NCBI GenBank assembly: GCA_946480545.1
Contig: CAMLKY010000096.1
Coordinates: 1 to 7,216 of the forward strand
Direction: 5' to 3'
DNA: 7,216 nt
From: an uncultured Acidobacteriota bacterium
Lineage (GTDB): Bacteria; Acidobacteriota; Blastocatellia; Pyrinomonadales; Pyrinomonadaceae
Below the pieces are notes generated by a model. That model saw only the letters and a program-made list of their open reading frames with translations. It was not told the origin of the DNA and made no database searches. The translations under genes and the position numbers were made by a program. Shown here one piece after another: positions 5,673 through 7,216 of the stretch. Within the stretch, counting starts at the first letter, position 1, and every line of letters begins with the position of its first letter.

Positions 5673-6811
5673 TACTCATTCAGCAGATATTTTCGCCCCT
5701 TTAACTTGTCCGGAAGCAGATCGTCGTCCTCCGGATACATTTCATAACCCTTACCGTAACCGAGATTCTTCATAAGCTTCGTCGGAGCGTTGCGAAGGTT
5801 CATTGGGACGGGGACGTTACCCATCTTGCGTGCGTCTTCCATGGCTTCGCCGATCGCATCACACGAGCTGCGGTCCTTCGGCGCACGTGACAGATATGCG
5901 ACGCCGTGAGCGAGGTTCAATGCACATTCGGGGAGCCCGATCGTCTCAACGGCTCGAAACACTGCGTTCGCAAGCACGAGCGCCGTTGGATCGGCGAGAC
6001 CGACGTCCTCGGACGCGAATATCACCATCCGTCGTGCGATGAACTTCGGATCTTCACCCGATTCGATCATGCGTGCCAGATAGTAGATCGCGGCGTCTGG
6101 CCGGCTGGCCCGCATCGACTTAATGAACGCGCTGATGACGTTGTAGTGCTCCTCGCCCTTCTTATCGTAACGAAGGAATTTCGACTGCAACGTCTCTTTC
6201 AGGGTATCGATGGTGATCTTGTCGTAAAGCCGAGATGTGTTCTCGATCATTGTCACCGCCTGGCGTGCGTCACCGTTCGCCATCTCGATAAGCCACGAGC
6301 GAGCCTCGCCGTCGAGATCGAACCCCGTGCGGTCGATGATCGCAGACATGTCCTCGTCCGAAAGCTCCTCGAGTACGAATACCCGAAGTCTCGATAGCAG
6401 TGGCGAGATCACTTCGAAGCTTGGATTCTCAGTCGTCGCGCCGACGAGGACAAGGTCGCCGTTCTCGACGTACGGGAGCAGGAAATCCTGCTGAGCCTTG
6501 TTAAAGCGATGGATCTCATCGAGAAAAAGAACACGCGGGATCAGCCGCGGCTCGCGTTTATCGATGAGCTTTCGAATATCGTCTTTGCCAGCCGACACGG
6601 CCGACAGCTCGTGGAACTCCGCGTTGATCGCGTTGGCGTATATTCGGGCGAGTGTGGTCTTGCCTGTGCCGGGCGGTCCCCAGAGTATGAACGAGAAGAT
6701 GTGGCCTTGTTCGATCGCAAGCCGGAGCGGTTTACCCTCGCCGACAAGATGTTCCTGTCCAACGAACCCCTCAAGATCTCGAGGCCTTATCCGGTTAGCG
6801 AGCGGCTCCAT
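5672..6811 (-). CDS. rarA: RarA (MgsA), replication-associated recombination AAA+ ATPase
   Basis: RarA is a clamp-loader-like AAA+ ATPase that acts at stalled or collapsed replication forks and in recombination repair in the cytoplasm. The N terminus, PLANRIRPRDLEGFVGQEHL (3-22), is the family hallmark. Walker A is GPPGTGKT (45-52), Walker B is VLFLDEIHRFNKAQQD (94-109), sensor 1 is GATTENPSFEV (124-134), and the arginine-finger motif SRLRVF is at 140-145. The C-terminal tetramerisation region is present, with DPKFIARRMVIFASEDVGLA (254-273) and LNLAHGVAYLSRAPKDRSS (298-316). At 379 residues it is shorter than E. coli RarA (about 447). The loss is at the extreme C terminus, which ends in LPDKLKGRKYLLNE without the usual tail. 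The ATG at 6811 fits the family start. A TATAAT sits very close upstream, and the stop overlaps the next gene. Confidence 0.96.
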   Translation of the reverse strand: MEPLANRIRPRDLEGFVGQEHLVGEGKPLRLAIEQGHIFSFILWGPPGTGKTTLARIYANAINAEFHELSAVSAGKDDIRKLIDKREPRLIPRVLFLDEIHRFNKAQQDFLLPYVENGDLVLVGATTENPSFEVISPLLSRLRVFVLEELSDEDMSAIIDRTGFDLDGEARSWLIEMANGDARQAVTMIENTSRLYDKITIDTLKETLQSKFLRYDKKGEEHYNVISAFIKSMRASRPDAAIYYLARMIESGEDPKFIARRMVIFASEDVGLADPTALVLANAVFRAVETIGLPECALNLAHGVAYLSRAPKDRSSCDAIGEAMEDARKMGNVPVPMNLRNAPTKLMKNLGYGKGYEMYPEDDDLLPDKLKGRKYLLNE

Positions 6812-6825
6812 ATCCGATTGAAAAT

Positions 6826-6831
6826 ATTATA
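6826..6831 (-). promoter_or_regulatory. Possible -10 box immediately upstream of rarA
   Basis: A perfect TATAAT on the minus strand lies 14 bases before the rarA ATG. Start of transcription about seven bases downstream would leave a leader of about eight bases and no room for a Shine-Dalgarno, so rarA would be nearly leaderless. No convincing -35 stands at the right distance; the region would fall in the end of the upstream broken gene. It may alternatively be just A+T-rich spacer in a longer operon. Confidence 0.35.
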
Positions 6832-6847
6832 GAACACAACGCCGCGA

Positions 6848-7216
6848 TCACTTCTTTCCAAAGCTGATCTCCGTAGACTTGCGCGTGTCGGCCTTCAGGA
6901 CCCGCCGGATGAATTCCATCGCCTGTTTCGAATACGCCGGCTTCACCGCGGAGACGCAGTCGTAAACAAGATGCAGATATCGGTCGTCACACCCGTAATG
7001 ATCAGACGGCGTGCTTTAAGGTCGCGAAGCAAAAGCTCGAGTGTCGTTGAATAGAATGCGGACCGGTGGGGTTTGAGAACATAGTAATCGTCCGGCTCGG
7101 GTTTTAAGAGCTCGACGACCTTCCGTCCCTTTGCTTCAGGCCGCCTGAAGTGGTCGGACATGGTCTTGAAATCTTCCTGCCACTTTCCGAAGTTGTCATT
7201 GACGTAAACGCAGGGC
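6848..7216 (-). pseudogene. Isochorismatase-family cysteine hydrolase, 5'-truncated by the window edge and broken by a frameshifting internal deletion
   Basis: The frame is open from the right edge and reads PCVYVNDNFGKWQEDF before the ATG at 7161, which is therefore internal. VLKPHRSAFYSTTLELLL and LIITGVTTDICILFT follow, with the catalytic lysine (LKP) and cysteine (TDIC) of the family visible. After ILFT the frame ends at a TGA (6943-6945). In another frame, from 6961 to the TGA at 6848-6850, the true C-terminal part continues: DCVSAVKPAYSKQAMEF, then IRRVLKADTRKS. From DCV to KADT this has exactly the spacing I know from relatives. The stretch that normally joins the two halves (about 15 residues, A-N-D-A-Y-M-R to V-P) is missing. 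So about 45 bases are lost and the frame is shifted. The catalytic aspartate lies outside the window. It could be a true pseudogene or an assembly error. Confidence 0.8.

Overview
The window reads as ordinary chromosomal DNA from a Gram-negative-type (two-membrane) bacterium. The evidence is a periplasmic methionine sulfoxide reductase pair (MsrPQ) and two proteins with N-terminal signal peptides. G+C content looks a little over one half by eye. The overall flavour (an orphan DnaC-like ATPase with an N-terminal cysteine cluster, an IRBP-like S41 peptidase, a secreted creatininase-family protein) resembles Acidobacteriota such as Blastocatellia, but that is an impression from memory and not something the sequence proves.

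Layout. Positions 1-1170 (+) hold the end of msrP and all of msrQ, coupled through TGATG. Their tail meets, stop codon on stop codon, a minus-strand gene (1167-1922) for a DnaC-like AAA+ ATPase. A 123-bp divergent spacer follows, with a good extended -10 promoter for the ATPase and a weaker one for a small plus-strand gene (2046-2504) that encodes a lone receiver-like domain of the cyclic-phosphate-processing (cREC) type. A probably bidirectional hairpin terminator (2511-2541) separates that gene from a minus-strand pair: a TetR-family regulator (3692-4294) followed 27 bp later by a secreted S41 peptidase (2558-3664). Upstream of tetR is an extended -10 overlapped by an inverted repeat, a candidate autoregulatory operator. 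Further right, all on the minus strand and tightly packed, are a broken isochorismatase-family cysteine hydrolase (6848-7216, running off the right edge), rarA (5672-6811), a four-helix membrane protein (5217-5672, TAATG overlap with rarA) and a secreted creatininase-family amidohydrolase (4385-5203).

How they fit together. MsrQ passes electrons through membrane haem to the molybdopterin enzyme MsrP, which repairs oxidised methionines in periplasmic proteins. The TetR gene probably controls itself and the S41 peptidase. RarA acts at stalled replication forks, and its coupling to a membrane protein and a secreted amidohydrolase looks like operon packing, not a shared pathway.

I found no CRISPR array, tRNA, rRNA, insertion sequence or phage gene, and no clear new multi-gene system. 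The points most worth a second look are the frameshifting internal deletion in the isochorismatase-family gene, the stand-alone cREC protein divergent from the DnaC-like ATPase, and the tetR operator candidate. No gene-free stretch exceeds 300 bases; the longest are about 123 bp (1923-2045) and 90 bp (4295-4384), and both are described below.
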